A stretch of DNA of 64,000 bases from Streptomyces albicerus (GTDB lineage Bacteria > Actinomycetota > Actinomycetes > Streptomycetales > Streptomycetaceae). Shown here piece after piece: positions 50,155 to 58,771 of the stretch. The translations under genes and the position numbers were made by a program. The stretch spans positions 1-64,000 of the forward strand of contig NZ_VWMY01000062.1 of NCBI RefSeq assembly GCF_008905045.1, read 5' to 3'. The stretch's first letter is position 1. Each line of letters starts with the position of its first letter. The notes under the pieces were generated by a model. It saw only the letters and a list, made by a program, of their open reading frames with translations. It had not been told where the DNA came from and did no database searches.

Positions 50155-52002
50155 TCACTCCACGGTCACCGACTTCGCCAGGTTCCGCGGCTGATCCACC
50201 TCGTTGCCCCGGGCGGTAGCCAACTCGCAGGCGAACACCTGCAGCGGGACAGTAGCCACGAGCGGCTGCAACAACGTCGGCGTAGCCGGAATCCGAATCA
50301 AGTGATCCGCGTACGGGACGACCGCCTCGTCCCCCTCCTCCGCGATCACGATCGTCCGAGCCCCCCGCGCCCTGATCTCCTGGATGTTCGACACGATCTT
50401 GTCGTGCAGGACGGACCGCCCCCGGGGCGACGGCACGACCACCACCACCGGCAGATCCTCCTCGATCAGAGCGATCGGGCCATGCTTCAACTCCCCCGCC
50501 GCAAAGCCCTCCGCGTGCATGTACGCGAGTTCCTTCAGCTTCAACGCACCTTCGAGCGCGACGGGATAACCGACGTGCCGCCCCAGGAACAGCACGGTGT
50601 TCTTGCCGGCCAGCGACCGGGCCAACTCCCGTACCGGCTCCATGGTCTCCAGCACCCGCTCGACCTCGCAGGAGATCCGGGACAGATCGCGAACAACAGC
50701 CCCGATCTCGTCCCCCCACTTGGTCCCTCTCACCTGGCCCAGATACAGCGCCACGAGATAACAGGCCACGAGCTGCGTCAGAAACGCCTTCGTCGAGGCG
50801 ACCGCCACCTCCGGCCCCGCGTGCGTGTACAGCACGGCGTCCGACTCCCGGGGAATCGTCGACCCGTTCGTGTTGCAGACGGCCAGCACCCTGGCCCCCT
50901 GCTCCCGCGCGTGCCGCAACGCCATGAGCGTGTCCATGGTCTCCCCGGACTGCGAGATGGCGATGACGAGCGTCCGCGCGTCCAGGATCGGATCCCGGTA
51001 CCGGAACTCACTCGCGAGCTCCACCTCACACGGAATCCGAGTCCAGTGCTCAATGGCGTACTTGGCGATCAACCCGGCGTGAAAGGCGGTCCCGCACGCC
51101 ACCACGACGACCTTGTCGACCTTCCGCAACTCCCCCGGGGAGATGCGTACTTCATCGAGGGTCAGCGACCCACCCGCGTCGATCCGCCCGAGCAAGGTGT
51201 CCGCGACAGCTTTCGGCTGCTCGGCGATCTCCTTGAGCATGAAGTAGTCGTAGCCGCCCTTTTCGGCGGCGGACGCGTCCCAGTCGACGTGGTACGACCG
51301 CACGTCGGCGGGCTGCCCGTCGAACCCGGTGACGGTCACCCCGTCCCGCCGCAGCTCGACCACCTGGTCCTGTCCCAGCTCGATGGCCGACCGCGTGTGC
51401 GCGATGAACGCCGCGACATCGGAGGCGAGGAAGGCCTCGCCATCCCCGACCCCCACCACGAGCGGCGAGTTGCGCCGCGCCCCCACCACGACATCCGGAT
51501 CATCGGCGTGGACGGCGACCAGCGTGAAGGCACCCTCGAGCCGCCGGCACACCAGCCGCATGGCCTCTGCCAGATCGGCGCACGCGGAGAACTCCTCGGC
51601 CAGCAGATGCGCGACGACCTCGGTGTCGGTCTCGGAGGCCAGCTCGTGCCCCCGGTCCGCCAACTCGGCCCGCAGGGCGGCGAAGTTCTCGATGATGCCG
51701 TTGTGGACGACGGCGACCCGTCCCGCGTTGTCGAGATGCGGATGCGCGTTCGCGTCGGTCGGCCCTCCATGGGTGGCCCACCGCGTGTGGCCAATGCCCG
51801 TGGACCCGGTCGACAACGGCCGCTCAACCAGCTCCTTCTCCAGGTTGGCGAGCTTCCCGGCCTTCTTGGCCGCCGCCATCCCGCCGTCCGCGAGCACCGC
51901 GACACCCGCCGAGTCGTAACCCCGGTACTCCAGCCGCTTCAGCCCGGCCACCACCACATCAAGCGCCGACTGCGGCCCCACGTATCCCACGATTCCGCAC
52001 AT
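50155..52002 (-). CDS. glmS: Glutamine-fructose-6-phosphate aminotransferase
   Basis: A 615-residue enzyme making glucosamine-6-phosphate, the first step to UDP-GlcNAc. The N-terminal Cys2 (MCGIVGYVG) is the glutaminase nucleophile; GIGHTRWATHG and the SIS domains (CGTAFHAGLIAKY, AISQSGETMDTL, KELAYMHAEGF) and the DQPRNLAKSVTVE ending are complete. No ribozyme-like leader is apparent; regulation is not visible. Confidence 0.98.
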   Translation of the reverse strand: MCGIVGYVGPQSALDVVVAGLKRLEYRGYDSAGVAVLADGGMAAAKKAGKLANLEKELVERPLSTGSTGIGHTRWATHGGPTDANAHPHLDNAGRVAVVHNGIIENFAALRAELADRGHELASETDTEVVAHLLAEEFSACADLAEAMRLVCRRLEGAFTLVAVHADDPDVVVGARRNSPLVVGVGDGEAFLASDVAAFIAHTRSAIELGQDQVVELRRDGVTVTGFDGQPADVRSYHVDWDASAAEKGGYDYFMLKEIAEQPKAVADTLLGRIDAGGSLTLDEVRISPGELRKVDKVVVVACGTAFHAGLIAKYAIEHWTRIPCEVELASEFRYRDPILDARTLVIAISQSGETMDTLMALRHAREQGARVLAVCNTNGSTIPRESDAVLYTHAGPEVAVASTKAFLTQLVACYLVALYLGQVRGTKWGDEIGAVVRDLSRISCEVERVLETMEPVRELARSLAGKNTVLFLGRHVGYPVALEGALKLKELAYMHAEGFAAGELKHGPIALIEEDLPVVVVVPSPRGRSVLHDKIVSNIQEIRARGARTIVIAEEGDEAVVPYADHLIRIPATPTLLQPLVATVPLQVFACELATARGNEVDQPRNLAKSVTVE

Positions 52003-52049
52003 GGCGGCAGCCTAAGCGCTCCGCTGGGAACAGGTGATGAAGCCGCGGG

Positions 52050-52130
52050 CCGGTGGGGGCTGGTCGCGCCCGCGCGGCGGAGCCGCATATGTCACGGCCC
52101 CGCGCCCCTTACGGGGCGCGATACCGCACC
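52050..52130. repeat. Dispersed intergenic repeat, copy 5 (inverted)
   Basis: Contains GGCTGGTCGCGCCCGCGCGGCGGAGCCGCAT and a CGCGCCCCTTACGGGGCGCG palindrome, downstream of the small gene ending at 52149. Confidence 0.6.
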
Positions 52131-52148
52131 GGCCGATCCCCTGGCCCC

Positions 52149-52397
52149 CTAGTCCCCCCGCTCGACCCTGTCAATCGCCTCCTGCACCAGCCCCAGGTAC
52201 TCGACCTCCTCGCAGCGCGGCTTGCTGCCCATCTCGTACAGGTCGATGCAGTCGTAGAGGTACTCCCCCAGATCCTCGTCCGGCAGATCGACGGACAGCT
52301 CGCTGCAGACCCGGCCCTCCAGCTCCGCCGACGGCACCCTCGCCACGGACCCGGGTCTGCGTCTGACGAAGCCACGCACACGGAAACGTACGGCCAT
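52149..52397 (-). CDS. Small acidic hypothetical protein (82 residues)
   Basis: An 82-residue protein: MAVRFRVRGFVRRRPGSV basic start, then an acidic helical region (SVDLPDEDLGEYLYDCIDLY, EEVEYLGLVQEAIDRVE). No known family. The composition and position beside coaA, as I recall from other Streptomyces, support a real gene. The start at 52397 is the most plausible ATG; longer readings add unstructured residues. Confidence 0.68.
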   Translation of the reverse strand: MAVRFRVRGFVRRRPGSVARVPSAELEGRVCSELSVDLPDEDLGEYLYDCIDLYEMGSKPRCEEVEYLGLVQEAIDRVERGD

Positions 52398-52560
52398 GAC
52401 GACCACCCAACCCCCCAGAACCCCGGAAGGCGGCTCGCTCCCGGATGGCGGGACGCTATCCCCGTACGCCCCTGCGGTCCATACCTGTGGACGCGTGTAG
52501 AGCCCACCGACGTGACGGACTCCACCCGCCGGTCCGTACGAACTCCCGTAACAATGGACT

Positions 52561-53550
52561 GTGATCTCACCGGTCTCCTCGTTGCCGCGGAGCGCCAACC
52601 GGCCCAGGCCGGAGGCGACTCCCTACGTCGACCTCACCCGCTCGGAGTGGAGTGCGCTGCGTGAGAAGACGCCGCTCCCGCTGACCGCCGAGGAGGTGGA
52701 GAAGCTACGCGGCCTGGGCGATGTCATCGACCTCGACGAGGTACGGGACATCTATCTGCCGCTGTCCCGGCTCCTCAATCTCTACATCGGCGCGACCGAC
52801 GGACTCAGAGGGGCGCTGAACACCTTCCTCGGCGAGAAGGGCTCCCAGTCCGGTACGCCGTTCGTGATAGGCGTCGCCGGCTCGGTCGCCGTCGGCAAGT
52901 CCACCGTCGCGCGCCTCCTGCAGGCCCTGCTGTCCCGCTGGCCCGAGCATCCGCGGGTGGAGCTGGTCACCACGGACGGCTTCCTGCTGCCGACCAAGGA
53001 GCTCCAGGCGCGCGGCCTGATGTCCCGCAAGGGCTTCCCGGAGTCGTACGACCGCCGCGCGCTGACCCGTTTCGTCGCGGACATCAAGGCGGGCAAGGAC
53101 GAGGTGACGGCCCCCGTCTACTCGCACCTCATCTACGACATCGTCCCCGGCAAGCGCCTCACCGTCCGCCGCCCGGACATCCTGATCGTCGAGGGCCTGA
53201 ACGTCCTGCAGCCCGCCCTCCCCGGCAAGGACGGCCGCACCCGGGTCGGTCTGGCTGACTACTTCGACTTCAGCGTGTACGTGGACGCCCGGCCCGAGGA
53301 CATCGAGCGCTGGTACCTGAACCGTTTCCGCAGGCTGCGCGAGACGGCGTTCCAGAACCCGTCCTCGTACTTCCGCAAGTACACCCAGGTCTCCGAGGAG
53401 GAGGCGCTCGACTACGCCCGTACGACGTGGCGGACCATCAACAAGGTCAACCTCCTGGAGAACGTGGCCCCGACCCGCGGCCGCGCCACCCTCGTCGTCC
53501 GCAAGGGCCCGGACCACAAGGTGCAGCGGCTGAGCCTGCGCAAGCTGTGA
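52561..53550 (+). CDS. coaA: Pantothenate kinase, type I
   Basis: A 329-residue kinase for the first step of CoA synthesis. P-loop is GVAGSVAVGKST; also VTTDGFLLPTKEL, SRKGFPESYDRRAL, IVEGLNVLQP and WYLNRFRRLRETAF. TAACAA lies exactly at -12 to -7 from the GTG and there is no ribosome site, so the mRNA is probably leaderless. Confidence 0.96.
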   Translation: MISPVSSLPRSANRPRPEATPYVDLTRSEWSALREKTPLPLTAEEVEKLRGLGDVIDLDEVRDIYLPLSRLLNLYIGATDGLRGALNTFLGEKGSQSGTPFVIGVAGSVAVGKSTVARLLQALLSRWPEHPRVELVTTDGFLLPTKELQARGLMSRKGFPESYDRRALTRFVADIKAGKDEVTAPVYSHLIYDIVPGKRLTVRRPDILIVEGLNVLQPALPGKDGRTRVGLADYFDFSVYVDARPEDIERWYLNRFRRLRETAFQNPSSYFRKYTQVSEEEALDYARTTWRTINKVNLLENVAPTRGRATLVVRKGPDHKVQRLSLRKL

Positions 53551-53587
53551 TCCACCAGCCGTAATCGGGCACGGTTACTCTGCCCGC

Positions 53588-54526
53588 ATGCTGCACCTCC
53601 GCCTGATCACCCCGGCCGACAAGACCGACGACGTGGTGCGCCTGATCGAGAAGACGGTCGGCGCCACCCACCTCGTCGTCATTGCGGGAGCCGCCCGCAA
53701 TCCTGTCGGAGACATCGTGACGTGCGACGTCGCACGCGAGGCGGGCGACGAACTGATCAGCGGGCTGGTCGCGTTGGACATCGAAAAGTGCGGCTCGATC
53801 GCCGTCGACGACATCCACCTGTCGCTGTCGAAGCGCGCCGAGAAGGCGGAGAAGGACGCGCCGGGCGAGGGCGCGGACGCGGTCCTCTGGGAGCAGCTGG
53901 CGGAGGCCACGCACGAGGAGTCGACGCTCTCGATCACGTACGTCGCCTTCATCACCCTCGCCACGATGATCGCGGCCTGCGGTGTGGTCCTCGACAACGC
54001 GATCCTGATCGTGGGCGCGATGGCGGTGGGCCCGGAGTTCGGACCGCTCGCGGGGTTCAGCACGGCGGTCGTGCAGCGTCGTCCACGGCTGGCGGCACGT
54101 TCGCTGATCGCGCTCCTGGTGGGCTTCGCCGTGGCGATGGCCGTGACCGTGGGCTTCAGCTTCTTCATGGACGGCGTCGGCCTGTTCACCGAGGGGAAGT
54201 TGGAGGGCGAACGGCCCAACACCGCCTTCGTCTACGCGCCCGACGCGTTCTCCTTCGTCGTGGCCGTCCTCGCGGGCGCCGCAGGCACGCTCTCGCTGAC
54301 CTCCGCCAAGTCGGGCGCCCTGGTCGGCGTCGCCATCTCCGTGACGACCGTCCCTGCGGCCGCCAACGCGGCGGTGGCCCTGAGCTACGGGGACATGAGC
54401 CAGACCTGGGGCTCGACGGGGCAACTCCTGCTCAACCTGCTGGGCATCATCCTCGCCGGCACGCTCACCCTGCTCGCCCAGAAGTGGCTGTGGTCAAGGC
54501 AGGGAGGCCGCCGCTACGCCCCGTGA
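53588..54526 (+). CDS. DUF389-family membrane protein
   Basis: A 312-residue protein: an N-terminal ferredoxin-like soluble part (about 110 residues) and six or so membrane helices, with the family hallmark ILIVGAMAVGPEFGPLAG and the helix VAISVTTVPAAANAAVALSYG. DUF389 proteins are conserved but of uncertain role. Starts 37 bases after coaA and may be cotranscribed. Followed by a dispersed repeat. Confidence 0.9.
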   Translation: MLHLRLITPADKTDDVVRLIEKTVGATHLVVIAGAARNPVGDIVTCDVAREAGDELISGLVALDIEKCGSIAVDDIHLSLSKRAEKAEKDAPGEGADAVLWEQLAEATHEESTLSITYVAFITLATMIAACGVVLDNAILIVGAMAVGPEFGPLAGFSTAVVQRRPRLAARSLIALLVGFAVAMAVTVGFSFFMDGVGLFTEGKLEGERPNTAFVYAPDAFSFVVAVLAGAAGTLSLTSAKSGALVGVAISVTTVPAAANAAVALSYGDMSQTWGSTGQLLLNLLGIILAGTLTLLAQKWLWSRQGGRRYAP

Positions 54527-54630
54527 GGGGTACGCGGCCCGTGAGGGGCGCGCCCCTTAGGGGCGCGGGGCTCTGACATTATGCGGCTCCGCCGCGTGGG
54601 CGCGACAAGCCACAACGAACCCGCAGCCCG
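54523..54630. repeat. Dispersed intergenic repeat, copy 6
   Basis: GCGCCCCTTAGGGGCGC palindrome, then GCGGCTCCGCCGCG and ACAACGAACCCGCAG, between the convergent DUF389 and glmM genes. Confidence 0.7.
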
Positions 54631-54668
54631 CAACGCACAGAACCCCCACCCCCTACCCGGAACGGCAC

Positions 54669-56027
54669 CTACCCCAGCGCGGACTTCACCGCATCGGCAA
54701 GCCGCCCAGCCACAGACCGAGCCTGATCGATATCCGCGGCCTCAACCATCACGCGAACCAACGGCTCGGTCCCCGACGGCCGCAACAACACCCGCCCGGT
54801 GGCCCCGAGTTCACGCTCGGCCTCGACAACCGCGGCGGCCAGCTCGGCAGAGCTCCCCACCCGCGCCCGATCAACATCCGGCACGTTGATGAGAACCTGC
54901 GGCAACCGCTCCATCACGGCCGCCAACTCCCGCAACGTACGCCCGGTCTCAGCGACCCGGGCGGCGAGCAGCAGCCCGGTCAGCGTGCCGTCACCCGTCG
55001 TGGCGTGATCCAGGATGATCACGTGCCCCGACTGCTCACCGCCCAGCGCGTAGTCGTGCTCCTTCATCTCCTCCAGCACGTAACGGTCGCCGACCGCGGT
55101 CTGGACGAGCGACAGCCCCTCCCGCTCCATGGCCAGCTTGAAGCCCAGGTTGGACATGACCGTCGCGACAACGGTGTCGGAGCGCAGTGCGGAACGCTCC
55201 CGCATCGCAAGCGCGAGTACGGCCAGAATCTGGTCGCCGTCGACCTCGGCGCCGGTGTGGTCCACGGCGAGGCAGCGGTCGGCGTCCCCGTCGTGCGCGA
55301 TGCCGAGATCGGCCCCGTGCTCGACGACGGCGGCCTTCAGCAGGTCGAGATGGGTGGAACCGCAGCCGTCATTGATGTTCAACCCGTCCGGCTCGGCCCC
55401 GATCGTGACGATCTCGGCGCCCGCGCGCGTGAAGACCTCGGGCGAGACCCGGGCGGCCGCGCCGTGCGCCTCGTCGAGGACGACCTTCATACCGTCCAGA
55501 CGGTTCGGAACCGCCGTGAGGAGATGGGCGACGTACTGGTCGAAGCCCTCCTCGTACGAGCGGACCCGACCGACGCCTGAGCCGGTCGGCCGGTCCCAGG
55601 GAGCGCCGGTGCGGTGCTCCTCGTAGACGGCCTCGATCCGGTCCTCCAGCTCGTCGGCGAGCTTGTGCCCGCCGCGGGCGAAGAACTTCACGCCGTTGTC
55701 CGGCATGGCGTTGTGGCTGGCGGACAGCATCACGCCGAGGTCGGCGCCGAGCGCGCCGGTGAGATGCGCCACCGCGGGAGTCGGCAGTACGCCGACGCGC
55801 AGCACGTCCACGCCGGCGCTGGCGAGTCCGGCGACCACGGCGGCCTCCAGGAACTCCCCGGACGCGCGCGGGTCCCGCCCGACCACCGCCGTCGGCCGGT
55901 GGCCCTCGAAGGTGCCCGCCTCGGCCAGTACGTGCGCCGCCGCGACGGACAGTCCGAGCGCGAGCTCGGCCGTCAGATCCGCGTTGGCAACACCGCGTAC
56001 TCCGTCCGTGCCGAAGAGTCGTCCCAC
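54669..56027 (-). CDS. glmM: Phosphoglucosamine mutase
   Basis: A 452-residue enzyme converting glucosamine-6-phosphate to the 1-phosphate. Catalytic Ser is in MLSASHNAMPDNG; metal loop DGDADRCLAVD; sugar loop GGEQSGHVI; C-terminal RPSGTEPLVRVMVEA. Start MGRLFGTDGVRGVAN. It follows the step catalysed by GlmS, encoded 3 kb away. Confidence 0.98.
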   Translation of the reverse strand: MGRLFGTDGVRGVANADLTAELALGLSVAAAHVLAEAGTFEGHRPTAVVGRDPRASGEFLEAAVVAGLASAGVDVLRVGVLPTPAVAHLTGALGADLGVMLSASHNAMPDNGVKFFARGGHKLADELEDRIEAVYEEHRTGAPWDRPTGSGVGRVRSYEEGFDQYVAHLLTAVPNRLDGMKVVLDEAHGAAARVSPEVFTRAGAEIVTIGAEPDGLNINDGCGSTHLDLLKAAVVEHGADLGIAHDGDADRCLAVDHTGAEVDGDQILAVLALAMRERSALRSDTVVATVMSNLGFKLAMEREGLSLVQTAVGDRYVLEEMKEHDYALGGEQSGHVIILDHATTGDGTLTGLLLAARVAETGRTLRELAAVMERLPQVLINVPDVDRARVGSSAELAAAVVEAERELGATGRVLLRPSGTEPLVRVMVEAADIDQARSVAGRLADAVKSALG

Positions 56028-56170
56028 TGGTGTCCTCCGAACTTGCTCAGAAATTGCGGCTCATGCCGAGTGTCCAGGTTGGCTTCGGTCAGGTATATCC
56101 CCCGGGCCTGTCCTCAAAGGTCCGTACCGTGACCTAAGGCCGGGATAAGTGCTTCCCCGCCGTAAACGAA

Positions 56171-56203
56171 CGCCCCGGCGGCACAAGTAGTGCCGCCGGG
56201 GCG
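56171..56203. terminator. Perfect 14-bp hairpin terminator
   Basis: CGCCCCGGCGGCAC and GTGCCGCCGGGGCG around a 5-base loop, between rpsI and glmM on the minus strand. Confidence 0.88.
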
Positions 56204-56227
56204 ATGCGTTGCCGAAGTCCGGTTGTT

Positions 56228-56310
56228 CCCCGCGCCCGTGAGGGCCGCGGGGCCGGGCCCCGTAAGGGGTGCGGGGAACTGCGCGACCAGCCAAAACGGA
56301 CCCGCAGCCA
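56228..56310. repeat. Dispersed intergenic repeat, copy 7
   Basis: GGGCCCCGTAAGGGGTGCGG then GGAACTGCGCGACCAGCCA and CGGACCCGCAG, just downstream of rpsI. With the adjacent hairpin this accounts for most of the 307-bp rpsI-glmM gap. Confidence 0.75.
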
Positions 56311-56334
56311 AATAACCGGCCTCCAAGCGGAGCG

Positions 56335-56856
56335 TTACCGCTTGCTGTACTGCGGGGCCTTGCGGGCCTTCTTCAGACCGGCCTTCTTGCGCTCGACCGC
56401 ACGGTCGTCGCGCTTGAGGAAGCCGGCCTTCTTCAGAGCGCCGCGGTTGTTGTCCACGTCCGCCTCGTTCAGCGCGCGGGCCACGCCGAGGCGCAGGGCG
56501 CCGGCCTGGCCGGAGACGCCGCCACCCGAGATGCGGGCGATGACGTCGTAGCGGTCGTCGAGCTCGAGCACCTTGAAGGGCTCGTTGACTTCCTGCTGGT
56601 GCACCTTGTTGGGGAAGTAGTCCTCAAGGGTGCGACCGTTGATCTTCCACTTGCCGGAGCCCGGGACGATCCGGACGCGGGCGATGGCGTTCTTGCGACG
56701 GCCCAGGCCGGCGGCCGGCTGCGGGTCGCCGAAGCGGCCGGCGAGGGACTCCGAGGTGTACTCGCCCTCGACGGGAACCTCGGACTCGGTGGTGTAGCTC
56801 TCGATGTCGACAACCTCGGTCTCTTCGACCGGCTGCTCAACGGTGGTCTCGGCCAC
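56335..56856 (-). CDS. rpsI: 30S ribosomal protein S9
   Basis: A 173-residue S9 with an acidic N-terminal extension of about 45 residues, then GRRKNAIARVRIVPGSGKW, VSGGG-like ISGGGVSGQAGALRLG and the tRNA-contacting C-terminus KAPQYSKR. Cotranscribed with rplM, 42 bp downstream of it. Confidence 0.97.
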   Translation of the reverse strand: MAETTVEQPVEETEVVDIESYTTESEVPVEGEYTSESLAGRFGDPQPAAGLGRRKNAIARVRIVPGSGKWKINGRTLEDYFPNKVHQQEVNEPFKVLELDDRYDVIARISGGGVSGQAGALRLGVARALNEADVDNNRGALKKAGFLKRDDRAVERKKAGLKKARKAPQYSKR

Positions 56857-56898
56857 GATTCTCCTCAGATTTCTGTTCGTCTTAGGGGGTGGCCGGAA

Positions 56899-57342
56899 CT
56901 ACTGCGCGACCTGGGTGATCTCGAACGGGACCGGCTGCTGGGCAGCGTGCGGGTGGTTCTCGCCCGCGTAGACCTTCAGCTTCGAGAGCATCTGACGGCC
57001 GAGGGTGTTCTTCGGGAGCATGCCCTTGACGGCCTTCTCGATGGCCTTCTCGGGGTTCTTGGTCAGCAGCTCTTCGTAGCTGACGGAGCGGAGACCGCCC
57101 GGGTAGCCGGAGTGGCGGTAGGCCATCTTCTGCGCCCGCTTGTTGCCGGACAGGTGAACCTTGTCCGCGTTGATGATGATGACGAAGTCACCAGCGTCGA
57201 CGTGCGGCGCGTAGATCGGCTTGTGCTTGCCCCGGAGGAGGGTCGCGGCGGTGGTCGCCAGACGACCCAGGACGACGTCCTGAGCGTCGATGACGTGCCA
57301 CTGGCGAGTGATGTCGCCGGGCTTGGGGCTGTACGTACGCAC
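56899..57342 (-). CDS. rplM: 50S ribosomal protein L13
   Basis: A 147-residue L13: MRTYSPKPGDITRQWHVIDA, DFVIIINADKVHLSGNK, GMLPKNTLGRQMLSKLKVY and PHAAQQPVPFEI. GTG start with GAAGG upstream. A good promoter 180 bases upstream implies a long untranslated leader that may carry autoregulation. Confidence 0.97.
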   Translation of the reverse strand: MRTYSPKPGDITRQWHVIDAQDVVLGRLATTAATLLRGKHKPIYAPHVDAGDFVIIINADKVHLSGNKRAQKMAYRHSGYPGGLRSVSYEELLTKNPEKAIEKAVKGMLPKNTLGRQMLSKLKVYAGENHPHAAQQPVPFEITQVAQ

Positions 57343-57523
57343 GGTTCGTAGCCTTCGCTTCTTCAGTGGTTGGGTCCTGACAAGGCCACCACGGACGATC
57401 ACGACAGCCCTGACCGCACATCGGTGACGCAAACCGTGTGGGTCGCTGGTCATCGGCCCCGGTGGACCGGTGTAAGGGCCCCCCACGTGAGAATGGGCAA
57501 GCCAATACACATAACGAACCGCA

Positions 57524-57553
57524 AGAATACCTTTGCTGGCCCGTACGGGTCAA
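57524..57553 (-). promoter_or_regulatory. Vegetative promoter of rplM-rpsI
   Basis: On the minus strand TTGACC and TATTCT are separated by 18 bases, a good HrdB-type promoter. Transcription from about 57516 gives a leader of about 175 bases. The rest of the gap up to 57817 holds a weaker plus-strand TTGACC-N16-TATACG at 57699-57726 and GC-rich inverted repeats, no gene. Confidence 0.65.
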
Positions 57554-57817
57554 AACGCGCGGTCACCCGCAGGCGCCCGCGTGGTTTCAGGGTAGCTCCG
57601 CACGGGCACACGTGGCCCGGCCGCCCGCCACGCGATCACGGCGGCGGGCCCATGCGTGCCAGGACGCCGTCTGTACCAACCACCCGGAGATGCCCCCTTT
57701 GACCGGCGGGGGTCTGGGGGTATACGCCCCGAGAACACCGCACGCTTGTCACGCCAGGGGCTCGAGTGCTTGGTGATGCGGACCAGCACACCCCTTGTCC
57801 CGTCTAAGATGCGGCCC

Positions 57818-58687
57818 ATGAGCTTTGGGCAGGGGGGACCCCAGTGGGGTCCCGGGGGATCGGGTTCTCAGCCGCCGCAGTGGAGCAATCAGACTCCGGA
57901 CTGGGCGGCGCTGGCCGAGGCGTCCGAATCGCGCAACCGGCGCCGCAGATGGCTGCTGGTCGGCGGCGGCGCGCTCGCCACGATCGGGGTGGGCGCGGCC
58001 GTCGCCATGGCCGTCGTCTCGGCGGACGGCAATGAACAGGCCTCGAACAGACCTGCCTCCCAGCTGCCCGCCACCACGGACATCCCACCGGACACCACCG
58101 GTCCCGGCCCGACGTTCGAGGAGACCTCGGCGCCGCCGCCGCTGGACCCGAAGGACTTCATAGGCAACGTGAAGAAGGACACCGCGCCGCTCGGCCCGGA
58201 CACCCTCTTCCCGGGCACGCAGCTGACGATGGGTGAGACCGTCTACAAGAAGGGCGCGCTGGCGTCCACGAAGACCTGCGCGTCGGCCGCCCAGGGCACG
58301 CTCGGCGCGGTCCTCACCAAGAACGACTGCACCCGGCTGATGCGCGTCACGTACGAGAAGGACGGGGTCGCGGTGACGGTGGGCGTGGCCGTCTTCGACA
58401 CCGAGGGCAAGGCCCTCCAGGCGAAGAACGACGCCGACAGCAAGAGCGTCGTGCAGTCCCTCTCCGGCGAGGGCGTCCCCACCTTCTGTCGCTCCGCGAT
58501 CTGCCGCTCGACCACCAACTCGTACGGCCGCTATACGTACTTCACGGTCGCCGGCTTCACCAACGGCAAGGACGTGACCCAGAAGGACTCCAAGGTCTTC
58601 ACCACCGGCGACGACCTGGCCGAGTTCACCTTCCGGCAGATCCACCGCCGCGGCGAGGCCCAGGCCTCGGCTGCGGCCAACCAGTAG
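57818..58687 (+). CDS. Membrane-anchored protein of unknown function
   Basis: A 289-residue protein with a cytosolic Gly/Pro/Gln-rich start (MSFGQGGPQWGPG), one membrane helix (WLLVGGGALATIGVGAAVAMAVV) and an external domain with four Cys (ASTKTCASAAQG, LTKNDCTRLMRVTYEKD, FCRSAICRSTTNSYGRYTYF). No family recognised. TAAGAT is 8-13 bases before the ATG and there is no ribosome site, so a leaderless start at 57818 is likely; an ATG at 57809 overlaps that -10 box. Confidence 0.78.
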   Translation: MSFGQGGPQWGPGGSGSQPPQWSNQTPDWAALAEASESRNRRRRWLLVGGGALATIGVGAAVAMAVVSADGNEQASNRPASQLPATTDIPPDTTGPGPTFEETSAPPPLDPKDFIGNVKKDTAPLGPDTLFPGTQLTMGETVYKKGALASTKTCASAAQGTLGAVLTKNDCTRLMRVTYEKDGVAVTVGVAVFDTEGKALQAKNDADSKSVVQSLSGEGVPTFCRSAICRSTTNSYGRYTYFTVAGFTNGKDVTQKDSKVFTTGDDLAEFTFRQIHRRGEAQASAAANQ

Positions 58688-58727
58688 CCGGCGTTCGACC
58701 GGCGGAACGGCCGCCGACAAGCAGAAC

Positions 58728-58753
58728 GGCGGCCCGCCCACAGGCAGGCCGCC
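58728..58753. terminator. Hairpin between convergent genes
   Basis: GGCGGCC pairs with GGCCGCC with extra GCC/GGC pairing inside; between the membrane protein gene and the convergent glycosyltransferase gene. Confidence 0.55.
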
Positions 58754-58771
58754 GCCCCGGCCGTTCGCTGC

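Noticed and set aside
50155..52148. glmS ribozyme or riboswitch upstream of glmS
   Set aside because: The region before the ATG is a dispersed repeat and short spacer; no conserved ribozyme core is visible and these are not typical of Streptomyces.
49402..52152. 916-codon open frame on the plus strand
   Set aside because: Antisense to acpS and glmS, both unmistakable; composition is His/Arg/Pro-rich as in shadow frames.
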